Assembly: GCA_022496805.1 (NCBI GenBank)
Contig: CM040085.1
Location: 27,061,811 to 27,125,810 of the forward strand
Source of the DNA: Pohlia nutans
Lineage: Eukaryota > Streptophyta > Bryopsida > Bryales > Mniaceae
DNA: 64,000 nt
Direction: 5' to 3'
Shown here: one piece after another, positions 21,494-34,221 of the stretch
Layout: every line of letters starts with the position of its first letter
Position numbering within the stretch: position 1 is the stretch's first letter
Made by a program: the position numbers and the translations under genes
Notes under the pieces: model-generated
Told to the model about the DNA's origin: nothing
The model's input: the letters and a program-made list of their open reading frames with translations, nothing else
The model's database searches: none

Positions 21494-24400
21494 TTAGTCA
21501 GTCTGCTCAAATCCGTATCCAACAACTTCCTCTTCAATGTTGATGATCTCCTCTACTTCTACTTCCTCAGCCTCGTAATCTTCCTCGGTGTCACTAGGGA
21601 CGCCGTCACGGAGCATGAGACGCTCCTCAGATTCCTCCTCCTGGGCAGCCTTCCATTGGGCGACCCACGACTTCCACTCATCCACCAATTTCCGGCGGTT
21701 CTCAGTGTCCCTCTCTGTTCCCTCCAGAGACCGTGCAAGATCGTCAGCCTCGTATTTCTTGCTGTACTTCCGCAGGTTCTTGATGATCTCAGCTTCATCC
21801 TCAGGAGTCAACAGTGTTGGGGGTCTTGGGCGCCACAGGAACTGAATGGAAAGGTGTAACGTTGTCAGTACACTAGTAAAGGACCACAAACCATCTGCTT
21901 GGAATCAAGCAACTTCATACCACTATCAGGGCTTTTTTTCTGCACTGTAGCAGTGCCCCATGCATACAATGGAAGGTGGTCCCTCCAGATTTAGACCACT
22001 GTGACTGTGACACGACATTGGAGTCTGGCTCCAAGAAGCCAGAAAAAAAAACCCTGACCACTATATACAACTGTAATGAAAGATATCGAAACATGCATAC
22101 CTGGAAGAACCTGTCCCTTGGCAGGCGGTACAATAGCTTCCCTTGGAACGACCAGATGTTGAATCCGTTCTCCATCTGATGAACAGATGTGACTGAAGTT
22201 GAACAGAACCTGCAAAACAGTGCAAACTCACATTTCAGCAAGCAAATAAACATTGGAATTACAGAACTCGCACACTTGATTTGGAACATTCTTGAAGGAG
22301 CCAGAAATCAACTTTATAAACCAGCACTAACCTACGGTGGGACAAGGTACTTGCCTGCCAGTAGGATCCCAGTCAACGTCAGTGGCCATGAAGTGCTCAG
22401 CTGTCGCCATTGTCTCCAAGTCGTCCACGTTGTAGAACTCAAGCTGACCGTTATATGCCTTCAAACCTGAAAGAGCGCCAGAATTTGTTCTTCAGCTCAA
22501 CAAACCCCAAAACTGGACACTTCATAAATCATTGAGCAACATCTGACTACCACTCAGAGCGTGATAATGTCAATTGACGAATTAAGTCAGACCAACAAGA
22601 ATGTGAAACCGTACCTGCAAGAATGATGAAGCGTCCAAGGGGGGACCAGTAGAGGGCATTAGCTTGTCTGCCCTTCAGAGTGGTCAGCTTAGTCACACGA
22701 CCCTTCATTGAGTAGAAAGAAATATCCGGTCGAGGACCATCACCGTGGATGATAGCAAAACGATGACCTTTAGGTTCCCAAGCGAATGCAACAATCTTGT
22801 CATTCTTATTTTCAAGCTCAAGAACCTCAATAGGAATATCACGTTCCTTCACACGGAAAAGCTCAAATCCAGTGTAGGTACTCTTCTTGGTTTTGGTGTA
22901 CCGGTCCACCTTCACAGCCAGGTACTCGCCATTGCTTTGCCAGTACATCTTGCAGTCACTGACACTGAAAAGATTCTTCTGCCTCAACTCCTCCCTGCTG
23001 GGGATAGACACCAGACTCACCTGCAAGAACACAAACAGAATCACTTATTTAGGATGTGAGAACACAAACACATATTTAGGATGTGAGAATAAGTATTTAG
23101 CCAACTATCTTGGCTGTTAATCTCCACAGAAAGAACTGTAGACAACCGAATTACAAACTGAAATAAGAAAAAGATAGACGTGAGAATACCCACCCTTGCA
23201 GGCTGGTTACCACCACCGCCTTCAGGTACAAAAAGGGACAGAAGCGGGTCGGTTGGAGACCAGCAGAAATCAACCACATTCTCCACTTTCAACGATTTCT
23301 TATCCAATAGACCCATGGTCTCAGTCTCATAAACACTAATTGCATTTTTGCCAATTCGTGCGAAGTACTTATCATCACGACCACCAGCCCACCTGAATAC
23401 AGGCCATGATACACCAGCAATACCGCCAGTCCCACCAGTTGCAAAGTCATCTGCACTGCCCTTGAACTCACGGAGAATTTTTCCACTACGAACATCAAAA
23501 ACCATCAAAGTAACCCTCTGCAATCCAACCACATAGCACAATCTTAGATAACTTTAAACTGGAAACCGATAATACACTTTAGTTCTCCACAAAAGTAAAA
23601 TAACTTCCTCCCATTCCAGGAAAGCCTCATAATAATGAACCATAGAGTATACCAAGAGATTCTGGCAAGAGTAGGGTATGTGGGGTACAATTGGGATTGG
23701 ATAACAGACTGCTTAATAAATCACTGTCGTCACAGAAATACTAATGAGCACTGCGCATACCTGAGTATCCCGTGGGTTACTGGGCTCATGGCTGCTGTAT
23801 GTCACCATAAACTTTTCTCCTGGGGAGAAATCGATCAACTTGACCTGCTCAGGACAAGACGAGACAGAACCCAACGTTAATTCTTCCCCGTGCGGAAAAA
23901 AACCAATTACTCTTGAAAATCTAGAATCCAAAACCAAGAATTTCTATTAATATCCATGAGATTGACGAGTTTTTTTGTGCACACACCAAGGAAGAAGAGC
24001 ACGAAGCACATACCTGAGGGTGAATGTAACGCATGAGACGATTGAAGGACTTCTCCCCTCCCCACACGGCAGCACCCTGCCTATGAATAGTGGCTAGATA
24101 GGTTCCCAATGGCGACCATTGTACAAAGCTCTCTGTCCAGAACTGTTCCCCAAAGACCAAGTTAGTATACCTCAGATTACAGTAGCTTGAATTGATCATA
24201 ATCACAACCATCCCAAATCTATTCAAACGACAATGACGCCATGGTGAAGTAACGTACAGAGCGATGATACACTGGATCAGGCTTTCCTTGGCTTGCGTTG
24301 TTCCAGTACACCTCGGTCTCAGATCCAAAACGAATAACAAATTGGTCCCGGCCTCGGTCATCTGTCAGCCAAGCCACAAGATTTTCCCCTGGGGTGTAGG

Positions 24401-25966
24401 GCTTGATTTCCGGCGAGTTCCACTCATCAGGAACTCTCATATACTTATCATAGTCGTCAAACATGTTAACAACAAAGACATGAGATCTGTCCAGCTTGTA
24501 GCCGTTTGTCTGCTCACGAGCTGTCAGTGCCTCCTGCAGCCAACAACACAAAATGTCATTCCAAACGAAACTGGCCCGAAAAAGAAAAAAGAAAAAAAAA
24601 GGCTCGCAACTTTAATCAAAGTTTTATGTTGAAATAGCAGGCCATTATTATACCGGTGAAATACCCGACCAGCCCGAATTAATATTGATAATTGACAATG
24701 CCATGCTTCTCCGCAAATATCGTAAATTTAGGTCAGCCCACATTGCTCAACAGCCAAACTAGAACCCCGTGACCGAGGAAGGGAGCTCTAGATTTATCCC
24801 ACCCTCTTTCCACTTCCCCTTTCTTTTCTTCAAGAAAAATGAAAATGAAAATTATCATAAAGGTTATGAAAATATTTATAATTAAAAAAATTAAAATTAA
24901 AATTAAAAGATTATAATTAATTCTAAACGGAATTGGCTAGTTATAAAGGGTTATAAGAATAAAAATAATTATACAAAAAAAGGTTATGGTTATAATTAAT
25001 TTTAAGCGGAATTGCCCGGTTCACCCATAGAATTCTTTTCCCCGAACATTCTAGATAAATCTAGAGAATTACACCTACCTATACACAACTTCCAAAGCCA
25101 GCAGGACGAAAACTCACACGAAATCGAAAAATTCAGATAGATACCTGAGGAGTGCTGTACTCAATGAATGCATAGCCCTTTGTCTTGCCACTCTCGTCCC
25201 TTGGCATCATGAGACCGTTCTGAGTGATGACACCGATTTGACCAAAAATTTTACGGATAACTCCTTCAAGCTTCTCATACTTCTCAGCTGCCACAACGGG
25301 CAAGTTATCCACAATGATGACGTTACCGAAACCTGTATCAGTTTCGAGAGTCTCTTCTTCCTCTTCTTCGTCATCGCTGCCATCACACACGCGCCACACT
25401 TCAATAAAAGAAAATCTTAACAACCATTTTCTGTTTGAGCAAATTATTAGTGAAATATTCTAGATGCAACATGCTTCTGAACAGGCGCTACAAATGGAAA
25501 TCCATAGCAAATCAACTTTATGATGCTTCACAAATCCCAATCCCGACTTCAAATAGGTAAATTCTACTGCATCCAGATGTGTAGAGCTCTGAGCCCAGCC
25601 ACCAAGCCCTATCCCTACACATGATATACTACAAAAGAAAACACACCGCAATTCATTTACAAAGACCACTGCTTGATATATGACAAGAACGCCAGGACGT
25701 AGAGACGGTTCACTCAGAAAGACCTAAATCTCCGTAAAGATTGCCTTCGTCTACAAATATGTTCCACGCACGTAACCCTAACAAGGCGAAATGTGTGATT
25801 ACCTCTTGATGCCCATGTCGTCTCCGGGGGGCAGTACGATGGATTCCAAGTCCACATTACCCCAGTCGATGTTCAACTGGATCCGCGGCTGCTGCTCCTC
25901 CTCCTCTTCCATCCCAGGGGGCGCCATATTGTGCGGCGCCGTGGGCGCCACTTGAACGTCCGCCAT
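21494..25966 (-). CDS. eIF3b: Eukaryotic translation initiation factor 3 subunit B
   Basis: Scaffold subunit of the eIF3 complex, which binds the 40S ribosome and recruits initiation factors and mRNA in the cytoplasm. Ten exons: 25803-25966, 25145-25376, 24258-24533, 24014-24142, 23761-23844, 23194-23517, 22615-23020, 22355-22466, 22101-22209, 21494-21841. The total is 2184 nt, 727 residues, the usual plant length. After an acidic N-terminus there is an RRM (RNP2 NVIIVDNL about 73-80, RNP1 KGYAFIEY 121-128). It is followed by the WD40-like propeller/eIF2A domain (ESFVQWSPLGTYLAT, DKYFARIGKNAISVYE, VVDFCWSPTDPLL, ELRQKNLFSV, GPRPDISFYSMKG, LYWSPLGRFIILAG, TSVHQMENGFNIW). The conserved helical tail has LWRPRPPTLL and KNLRKYSKKYE, and an acidic C-terminus ends FEQTD. 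All introns are GT-AG except intron 8, which uses a GC donor (AG|GCAAGT). Intron 9 carries a hAT-type MITE. A telo-box lies about 260 bp upstream. Confidence 0.97.
21927..22056. mobile_element. hAT-type MITE, 130 bp, with 8-bp TSD (copy 1)
   Basis: CAGGGCTTTTTTTCTG at one end and CAGAAAAAAAAACCCTG at the other. It is flanked by perfect 8-bp duplications ACCACTAT (21919-21926 and 22057-22064), diagnostic of hAT transposition. It sits in eIF3b intron 9. A second copy is at 58345-58473. Confidence 0.92.
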
Positions 25967-26070
25967 GCTGGAAAACGCTCACTCTAAACCCCGCTGCTCA
26001 CAAACTAAAAACCTCTTCACCGCTGCGTCGCCGCACACCACATCACCCGATGTCCGCAACAAGGAACTGC

Positions 26071-26232
26071 TCCTAAACCCTCGATGCTCATCAAACCGCC
26101 GCACAGAAGCGCCTAACAATGAAGAATAACGAAGCAGGCCTGCGCAACAAGAAAACCCTCAATGCTCGTCAAACTGCCGCACACACAAGCGCCCAACAAC
26201 AGAGAAGAACTCCTCGTTGAAGTTTTAGGGTT
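26071..26232 (-). promoter_or_regulatory. eIF3b upstream region: duplicated leader segment and telo-box
   Basis: A segment of about 55 bp (AACCCTCGATGCTCATCAAA...) is repeated once about 80 bp further on (AACCCTCAATGCTCGTCAAA..., 26151-26212). A telo-box AAACCCTAAAA (minus strand) lies at about 26223-26232. Telo-boxes are known in plant promoters of translation-machinery genes, which fits eIF3b, so this is probably its proximal promoter and leader. Confidence 0.5.
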
Positions 26233-26721
26233 TTTTTTAGACGATCGTCACTGGGGCGCTGTGGGCGTGTTCACGGGACATCTGGACCGTTCATTATCTC
26301 CCCGAGATCCAAGGGCTGCAGTAGGCCGAGCTGGGTACGGGCGGGCCGGGTGGGGGAGACAGGTACAAGGGGACGGGCTGCCCGGGTGACGGGTAACACT
26401 AAATAATTTTGAGTGTGTGTAAATTTGTGCATACATTTTTTATACTTATTGTCATTCATACTATTATTTTCATTTCTATTATCATTTCAAATCTCTAATT
26501 TTCATAAACATGATTACTTTTTTGTCATTGTCATAATAAAAATTTCAATAAAACCAAACTATTTTAAAACCTTTTACACAACATTATTAATAAAGAAAAT
26601 GTTTTTTTATGATTTATACCCAATTCAATATGAATTTAGAAGTAGTGCACATAGTACATATTTATTAAAAAATGATTCTTAAAAAAGAAATCTTCATTTT
26701 ATTTTTCCTCCATAGACTATA

Positions 26722-26840
26722 CACTAGTAGAAAAGGTGGCGCTTTCAAGGAGATGTTCGAGCAAAACCACTATGCATTCATGGAATTGGGCACTACTTGC
26801 TTGGGCATCTTCTTCGACAGTGACACCTTTTTTACTAGTG
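26722..26840. mobile_element. CACTA-type MITE, 119 bp
   Basis: CACTAGTAGAAAAGGTGGC at the left and CACCTTTTTTACTAGTG at the right are inverted repeats of the CACTA type. The flanking triplets are ATA and TTA, so the 3-bp target duplication is imperfect. It has no coding capacity. Confidence 0.75.
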
Positions 26841-27481
26841 TTACACCATAAATTGATGTTGACATTTCTTGCAATGTCTTTTGTATCAACATCAACAAAA
26901 TCAAATGATCAACTCAACCATGTTACCAACAAAGGAGAAAAGTGGAACGAGGTTGTACAGTACAAAGTAGAAATAATTGGTGCCAAGGTAAAAATGGAAT
27001 ATTTTATTTTCTTGAACCTTCAATCTAAGGCAACTTATTGGAAACTTTAGAAATAGATATAAATAAACAGTAAGGCGAGTGATTCAATTATTACATTACC
27101 CAAAATAGATCCCTATAGATAGGGTCAATTTTAGGCAAAATCATGACTCTTTTATATCAACATATATGAGTTCAAAACTTGATATGTAAAAAGTGTCCAA
27201 TTACATGTGTACATATATAGAAAATATTCTTTGTACATACTGGAATGAGATATTAGAGAGTATAATAATATTGAATTCAAAATACACACTTATAATCAAT
27301 ATTTCAAAAATTCATAGTTTATTCATACAATAGAATTATCCTAAACCAAAAGTTGTGTTTGAATAAGATACAATGTGTTTTGTTTCAGCTTGGTGGGCAT
27401 CGGCTCATTGTCAAGACGAACACACACTTCATTCACGCCGGCCTTGAAAGAGGACCGGAGTTTCTATCTATTTGTTTTGCT

Positions 27482-27850
27482 TTAACCCTTAAACGTCAAA
27501 GTAAACCCTATGGGCTTATTTATGAGAGAATAATGAAGAAAAAAGTGGATTTTCTCAACCAAATCAAGCGAGGATTGGTGCGTTGGAAAGCTACTGAAAA
27601 AGCCATCTAGATTCCAAATTTGCGCCTCATTTGGGAGATTGTGGAAACATTGGCAAGCAATCAAAGTTATCAAAATGAACAGAAGTTGAGGTTAGTAAGG
27701 GCAGTTGACGTCGTTTCTTGAAAAGTGTCGCAGTGCTACAGTGTTGGCTAGCAAAGCCGTTTTTTCGTTTTTTTTTTTTTTTTTTCCCTCCGAAAATTTA
27801 GATGCCTTCCGGGCTGCCTCGCACAGGGCCTCTTGACATTTAAGGGTTAA
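27482..27850. mobile_element. TTAA-type MITE, 369 bp
   Basis: It is bounded by TTAACCCTTAAACGTCAA and TTGACATTTAAGGGTTAA, which are inverted repeats with three mismatches. TTAA stands at both ends. The interior is non-coding. Confidence 0.75.
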
Positions 27851-28144
27851 TATACTCTTATTTGTTCATTTTAAATAGTTATAAGATGTCGAAGAGCTTA
27901 GTGGCCTCTCAGTATTAGGTGTGTAAAAGTTTGGTGGTCTTCAAACTCATAGAAAACTAGTTTAGCCCCCCAAAAAACATGCTAAGAGAATCTAAAATCC
28001 TCTTTCAATTACCAACAAGATTCAACAAACACCAAGACAATTTAATGATAGTAAGCATGTTCAAATATATATTCAAACAATGATAAATCATTTCCTTTAG
28101 GTGACAAAAGAAATATGGCCTCAAACATCCTCAATATAACATTC

Positions 28145-28719
28145 TTAACCCCTAAAGGACCACAGCTATGTTCCTTTCCAAACACTCCAAAGTACCCCTT
28201 CTCATAAAAAGACAAATACTTTTTGATCTATGACCTTTTTGACCAATCCAACCGTAGGATATTTCAAGCAACTTGAATTTATTACAACCTACAAATTTTC
28301 AACCGTTCAGGGTTCTTCAATAGTAAGATTATAAGCTTCAAAGTTAATTGTACCTTTTTTTTGGGCATGCTGCCCATATTTGAAACTTTCTGAAAATGCC
28401 GAAAATGCAAAGTTTAGTCTCAAATTTGGTAAAATGAATTTGGCAATTGTGTGCATGAGGGTGTTAGCTCATTGTGTGCAAAAATTCAGATGCATAGCTC
28501 ATTGTATGAAAATTTTCAGGAGCTGCCCGCAGTTAGGTTTTTCACCTTTGAATGATTGTATCTTTTGATTTATACATCACCTATGTACGCAAATTACAAT
28601 CCCATCTTCGTTACAAAGAGTAGAATCACCACAAAAAATCTCAAGAATTGAGGATCAATACTCATTCCACAGTGAGTTGACCGAACTTGGAAAATCAGCC
28701 TTGGTCCTTGAGGGGTTAA
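28145..28719. mobile_element. TTAA-type MITE, 575 bp
   Basis: It starts TTAACCCCTAAAGGACCA and ends TTGGTCCTTGAGGGGTTAA, TIRs with two mismatches. The interior is unlike family A, so it is a different family using the same terminal signature. Confidence 0.75.
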
Positions 28720-29798
28720 ACTGTATTAGCGTGGTCCTTTTTCTGCGATCCCTTTTATGTAGGAAAACTCTTGAATTGAAGATGCAAAGTGCTACTATAG
28801 AGGCATCATTCCTCACTACTGAAGAATGATGCTCACAATACCACTGCAAAAAAGACCAAGCCAAGGAAACTCAAGAATGTTATGAAGCAATCTCAAGTTT
28901 TCCTAATGGATATGTTGTAGTGCACATAGCACACTACTCAAATAATTGAATTCCAATCAGTGCTCCACTTTCAACCCAATATTCAATAGACTATAAATCT
29001 CACTAAGCTATAGGGCTACACTCAATTCCTTAGTTGGGAAGAATGCAAAAGAATACTCACCACAGTAGAAGAAAGTCATACTTAGGCACCATGCTACACT
29101 GTGGAATATAAGGCCCATTTGGGCACCAGCTTTCTACTAATGACAAAATGCCATGAACTGGGGGGTTTATTAGTTGAATTCTGCAATTTGACTCTAAATT
29201 TGCAAATTTTATGATCTATTTGGAAGAAAGTCAGCTCTTACTTGCACCCTGCTTCTGAAGCAAAGATCCATGTACAAAAGAGCAACGTGTACAAATACAC
29301 AACAATTTTACCTTGGACAGGCAAACAAGCCAAGAGGTCAAACAACTTTATTCTGACTCCCACCACTTAGACCTAATTTCTCTCCATTGTGTCACTTGCA
29401 CAAAATGTACAGTACAATGCCAAGAGTGGTGAGCGTCTGTTCTGCCAGTTTGCTATACAGACCTACAAATGTAATAGCACTTGGAGCATCTCCACTCCAT
29501 ACAGTGACATGACATTTCCCCAGCATCCAATTTAGTCTTCTTATCCAGCAAAGAGCATACACTAGTGGGAAAGAGAAACTAAAACTCCAAGCTCTGGACA
29601 CAACCAACATGTTGACCAGCTATTATACAAGACCGGAATGGTTGATGGTGCACACACTAACTTACTGGAAAGGGAAATGCTAAGATTCGGTACTATTGAA
29701 GGAGCTACTCTTATAATGGACCACTCCTAAATGGTGACATTTTCGATGGAATAACAATAATACTAAGAAGAAGAAAAAGCCAGACCTGGCTTGGTCAA

Positions 29799-32700
29799 CT
29801 AATTTCTGTGCCCCATCCGACCACTTTCAGAACCAGCGTAGGGGTCAATGGTCACATTGATAACAGCAGGTTTCCTTGCAGAAAAGGATTCCTTCAACGC
29901 CGATTTCAGCTCCTCAGGGTTTCCCACAAGATACCCTTTCCCACCAAAGGCTTCCATGACTAAGTCATACCGAGCCCCCGGGACAAACGAGGTGGGAGCA
30001 GGGTCGTCTTTGTGAGGACCGACTATGTCTTCAGGAGGACGACGGTCTCCACCATACACTCCACCATTGTTGAAGATGATCACCACCACCGGTAACTTGT
30101 ACCGGACGAGTGTCTGCAAGTGGATGGAATAATCATATAAGTCTCCTTGAGCCATAACCTTCTAACGACCTTTCACAGAAATTAAAAACAAGAGCTGATA
30201 AAATCACATCCAAATGTCACCCAAAATGCACGAGATTATCAATGAAGTTATGTAACACATCGTGACAATCACCAGTGTTGCATGTAAAAGCGACACTAAA
30301 GAAGTACTTGGGTTAGGGAGGTGGTCTACACGCTTTTCAAACTCCTTATTGTCGCATTTGTATGCGACAGAAGAGAGTATGATAGTGAATTTCGAACAGG
30401 GTACATCCATTCCTTAGGGTTTGGTGAGAGAACAAAAAACATGATATCAGAGAAGGTGTTATTAACGAGAGAGTATTAAACACATTCTCGAATATCCTGC
30501 AATGCATACTTAAATTCCACATCAGATGAAGATAATAAAACAGGTGTCAGAATGTGAGACTCGCCTTCTACAATAAGAGGGAAATTCTCCAACAAAACTC
30601 TAAGTAGGGGGTGCTAGAGCCGGCCCACAGAAGAAAGCAATTTCAGAATCACATACCAATACTCTAAAGGGACTGGTATTTCGGGAAAAGAAGAATCACA
30701 TTGTGCCCAATTTGGTAACAAAACTGCAGGGCACAAATCGCAAAGTCTAACACTCACTAGTGATTTTGACGAGAATTCGGGGCTCAGAATCGCACAGGGC
30801 TCAAAATGAAATTGTGCACTTGAAGTTGCACACTTGATTGTGACAACCATTTGTGACAATCAACAGTATTTGCATGTAAAAGTGACACTGAAGAAGTACT
30901 TGGGTTAGGGAGGTAGTCTAAACCCTTTTCAAACTCCTTATTATCACTTTTGTATGCAACTTCTTGTGACAGAAGAGAGTATGACAGTAACTTTTGAACA
31001 GGGTACATCCATTCCTTAAGGTTTGGTGGGAGAACAAAAAACATGGTATCAGAGAAGGTGTAACTAAAGAGAGAGTATTAAACACATTCTCGCATATCCT
31101 GCCATGCATACTTCCTGTTCTTGATGAATCTCATTTTTTTGGTGAAGTGTCCAATTGGAATTAACCCCTAAGCGTCTAAAACGCCCAATATGACCATCTA
31201 CATCACTGAACTTTGCAACGGTGGCATTTTCTCATTTTACCTCGGTTTTCTGATTGCAATACATCATTTTAATGCTCTTGTTCTATAGTACAAGATCAAC
31301 AGTGTTGATCGTGTCAAACTGACAGAAGTCATTTTCACACAAACAGATGATTTGCAACAGGGGGTCCAATTTTCCTACACTACAGTGGACGCTTAGGGGT
31401 TGAACTCTTTCAGATTGATAATGCAAGCAGGGACAAGACGCACAATGCCAGATGCAGAAGCTGAAGGTTAGGATTGCACACCTCAACTTCAAGGCCACTG
31501 AAACCAAATCCAGAGTCGCCCTCCACAGCGACCACAAGCTTGTCAGGGTTGGTCACAGCCGCGGCAATGCAATAGCCAAGCCCGACGCCCATAGTACCCC
31601 ACGTTCCGGCATCCAGTCTTGTCCGGGGCTCCGTCTGCTCCAACACCGATCTTCCCACGTCCATAGTATTCGCGCCTTCAGAAACCAAAATGGGAGCCGG
31701 AGATCCCACAGCCAGAATCGCATCTCGAATGATGCGCATGGGCGTCAAGAAATTGAACGGCACAACCTGAGATTTTTTTCCATTTCAAGGGAGTCCCATT
31801 AGCGATTTGAAAATTGAGACTTGAAAAACAGAAAGCATTTTTGGGCGATTTACTACAAATACATAGCATTCTATAGAGTTCTTGGAGCCTTCTACATACC
31901 AATGATAAGGGAAGGTTATGGCGATATACTCTATTTTTTTACCCAATTTTTCTTATAGCAACATAGTTTTTCAAACAGCAAGTTGGCGATCAATATAGCC
32001 ACAAAAAAATTCACAACCTCTTTGTTGAGCGATGGCGCCATCCTCTGTACATTCGCTTGCACCTTCGCCTGAATCTTCTTCACCCACTCATGGTTCTTCC
32101 CCAATGCAAATGGCTGGTCCTTAATCTCTCTGTTCAATTGCTTCACCACCACATCGGCATCCCCAAGGAGCCCCAGCGCGGGTTTCCGAAACGCAATCTC
32201 CTCGCTCGAAACGTCGACCAAGATGAATTTCACGTCAGGAGACCATCGTGGGGATTCCCCGAAGTGGAGCAGCCAATTCAGCCGCGCGCCCACGACGAGC
32301 GCGACGTCGGCTTCGCCTAAAGCGAGAGATCGCGCAGCTGCAGCAGACAAAGGATGCGCATCGGGCAACAATCCCTTCCCCATCGGCGTTGCCAAGAACG
32401 GGATCCCCGTCGACTCGATCAAATTCTTCAGCGCGCCTTCCGCGTGCGCATATGCCGCGCCTTTGCCGAATACCACCAACGGCCGCTTCGCATTACGCAG
32501 TAATTCGGCCGCTTCAACGATCGATGCATTACCTGCGGGGAGTTTCTGATTGGGGTTTTCCCATAGGGGTACATAGGGTTTCAAGGGCGCGAGCAATTGG
32601 GCGGCTTCGGATTCTTCAACCTCTTCATGAAGAACGTCCGAGGGTAAATCGACGTAGCTCCCCCCGGGGCGACCAGAAACGGAGGCCGCGACCGCCTCCG

Positions 32701-33127
32701 CGATTACTTTCGGGATTTCGGAAATCGAATGCGCTTTCCCGGCGTACTTCGCAAAGGGTTTCACGATTTCCAGCTGGTCGAGCTCCTGGAAATCGCCTTT
32801 GCCGATATCTGCTTGCACGCTGGACCCTGAGACGAGAATCATCGGCCATGTGTTGATATGGGCGTTGCTGAGGCCGGCCAGGCCGTGGACGCAACCGGGT
32901 CCTGAGACTGTTAAGAGCACGCCGGGTTTCCCTGTCAAGTAGCCCGCGCAGCTCGCGGCGTAGCCTGCTGATTGCTCGTTGTGAAACGCGATGAAGCGCA
33001 CGCCCTCGCGCACACAGGACGTTGCGAAGGAGGTGACGGGAATGCCCACCACACCGAACATCTGCTCCACGCCCATTCTGGCGAACGCGCGAGCTGCCAG
33101 CAGGTTGCCATCAACTTTGCCCGCCAT
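29799..33127 (-). CDS. HACL: 2-hydroxyacyl-CoA lyase / oxalyl-CoA decarboxylase
   Basis: Thiamine-diphosphate enzyme that cleaves 2-hydroxyacyl-CoA to an aldehyde and formyl-CoA (alpha-oxidation). The plant orthologue also acts as oxalyl-CoA decarboxylase in oxalate breakdown. Three exons: 32018-33127, 31482-31766, 29799-30113, with GT-AG introns, all phase 0. The total is 1710 nt, 569 residues, close to the family length. Exon 1 holds the pyrimidine-binding domain with the catalytic glutamate in [12 protein letters not shown] (E51), [10 protein letters not shown], and the central domain. Exons 2-3 hold the PP-binding domain: [26 protein letters not shown], the Mg/TPP motif GDSGFGF (453) to NN (480-481), then GGVYGGDRR and [12 protein letters not shown]. 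It ends GRMGHRN, so no SKL-type peroxisomal signal is visible, as I recall for plant homologues. Exon 1 is clearly GC-richer than its surroundings. Intron 2 (1.37 kb) contains a diverged 260-bp direct repeat and a TTAA MITE. Confidence 0.95.
30255..31112. repeat. Diverged direct repeat in HACL intron 2
   Basis: 30255-30512 and 30850-31112 are colinear (GAAGTACTTGGGTTAGGGAG, TTTCAAACTCCTTATT, GAACAGGGTACATCCATTCC, GAGAGTATTAAACACATTCTCG). The spacer is about 340 bp. The repeat has no terminal structure and is probably an old local duplication. Confidence 0.8.
31161..31403. mobile_element. TTAA-type MITE in HACL intron 2
   Basis: It starts TTAACCCCTAAGCGTCTA and ends GTGGACGCTTAGGGGTTGAA. The right TTAA has mutated to TTGA. 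About 243 bp, non-coding. Confidence 0.7.
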
Positions 33128-34090
33128 CGCTAGCTCCTCCTCTGCAACAAAAACAACAATCCCCTTCGAATTCTGTACGCAATTTCAATGAAACCAACAG
33201 GAATTCACGAGAGTTTTTTGTGCAGGAACAGCATTGACTGGTTCCGGAATCGATCAGAGGGTCGCATTATGGAACGCTGACAAGTAGATTCAAGCTCAGC
33301 AAGCTCCAGCACGAAGAAGCGCACTGCTGTTGATCAATGTGTTGCTGCTTTAGGCCTTGGATGAATGATACAACTATCTATCATCCGGTTTCTGTACGTT
33401 CGGAGTCTCCTGGTTTTTGGTGCATGTTCATTGAACTGGGTCTAGTTACTATTGTGGCTTTTTCTTGGCAGGTTCTGTCTCCGCAGCTCCTGCACAGCTT
33501 TGAGTGTGTGTGTGTGTGTGTGGAGGAAATGCTCGACATTAACTTAGTTGGATTTGACTCCTCCAAACTACTCACCAAGTCCACATGGCATGAATAATAT
33601 ACAAAAGTTTATCTGTTCATGAACTTTCAAGCAATGCTGCAATGCTTTGAACAAGAACACTTGCTTTTGCATTGCCATGTCATGTTTCATGTGCCCGCAT
33701 GTTACCATAAATGAAAAGAAGAGACTCTTTAATTTTTCGTACTTGTTCCTCAAGTGTGGTAACCACTTGCTCTAATAGATCAGTGACATGCTTCCACTTT
33801 ATATTGCCTTTTCTCTATTTTTCTTCTAGTGTGGTAAGCCTCTAACTATGTCTGTGGCCAGCTCCAACCATTGCAGTTTACATTGCACATACACTCGTTT
33901 CCATCACACTTCCAGGACATTTTACATACACCCGTAGCTTGCATAAGGTACACAGAAATACAACCAGCAAGAACTGTACCGGTATCTCACATGCACTTCA
34001 TTTTTCTGTGGACTGCATAGGTCGGTGCCGAAGTGTTGTAATTGATCGTTTCATTCAATGTACATAAAGAATGCCTAGTCCCTATCAATG
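33128..34090. other. Intergenic region upstream of HACL
   Basis: It should contain the HACL promoter and leader. A (GT)n microsatellite is at about 33503-33521. No other gene was seen. Confidence 0.5.
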
Positions 34091-34196
34091 TGCCCTCTCT
34101 AATTGCACACTCTGTAATTGCACTTCTCTGTCATGGACAACGTCCACATGCCAAGTGTGTGACTAAAGCCTCGAGGCAGTGCAATTAGAGAGGGCA
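34091..34196. mobile_element. 106-bp MITE in the PPR gene 3' flank
   Basis: TGCCCTCTCTAATTGCAC at 34091-34108 is repeated in perfect inverted form ending at 34196 (18 of 18). It ends 25 bp beyond the PPR stop codon, so it probably lies in the 3' UTR, where it could form a hairpin. Confidence 0.75.
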
Positions 34197-34221
34197 GAGT
34201 GTCCCTGTCTATTGGGCAATT

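Larger units (their letters stand above)
26240..29798. other. Intergenic region between eIF3b and HACL
   Basis: No gene recognised. It contains one CACTA-type MITE (26722) and two TTAA-type elements (27482, 28145). The last few hundred bases should include the HACL 3' UTR. Confidence 0.55.

Noticed and set aside
21559..21859. Reading frames overlapping eIF3b exon 10 in other frames
   Set aside because: Shadows of the conserved C-terminal exon with no independent family resemblance.
30255..31112. LTR retrotransposon in HACL intron 2
   Set aside because: The two 260-bp direct repeats are diverged and lack TG...CA ends, a primer-binding site or polypurine tract. The 340 bp between them codes for nothing.
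32248..32856. 202-codon plus-strand frame opposite HACL exon 1
   Set aside because: Antisense shadow of a GC-rich exon; arginine/proline-rich composition typical of such shadows.
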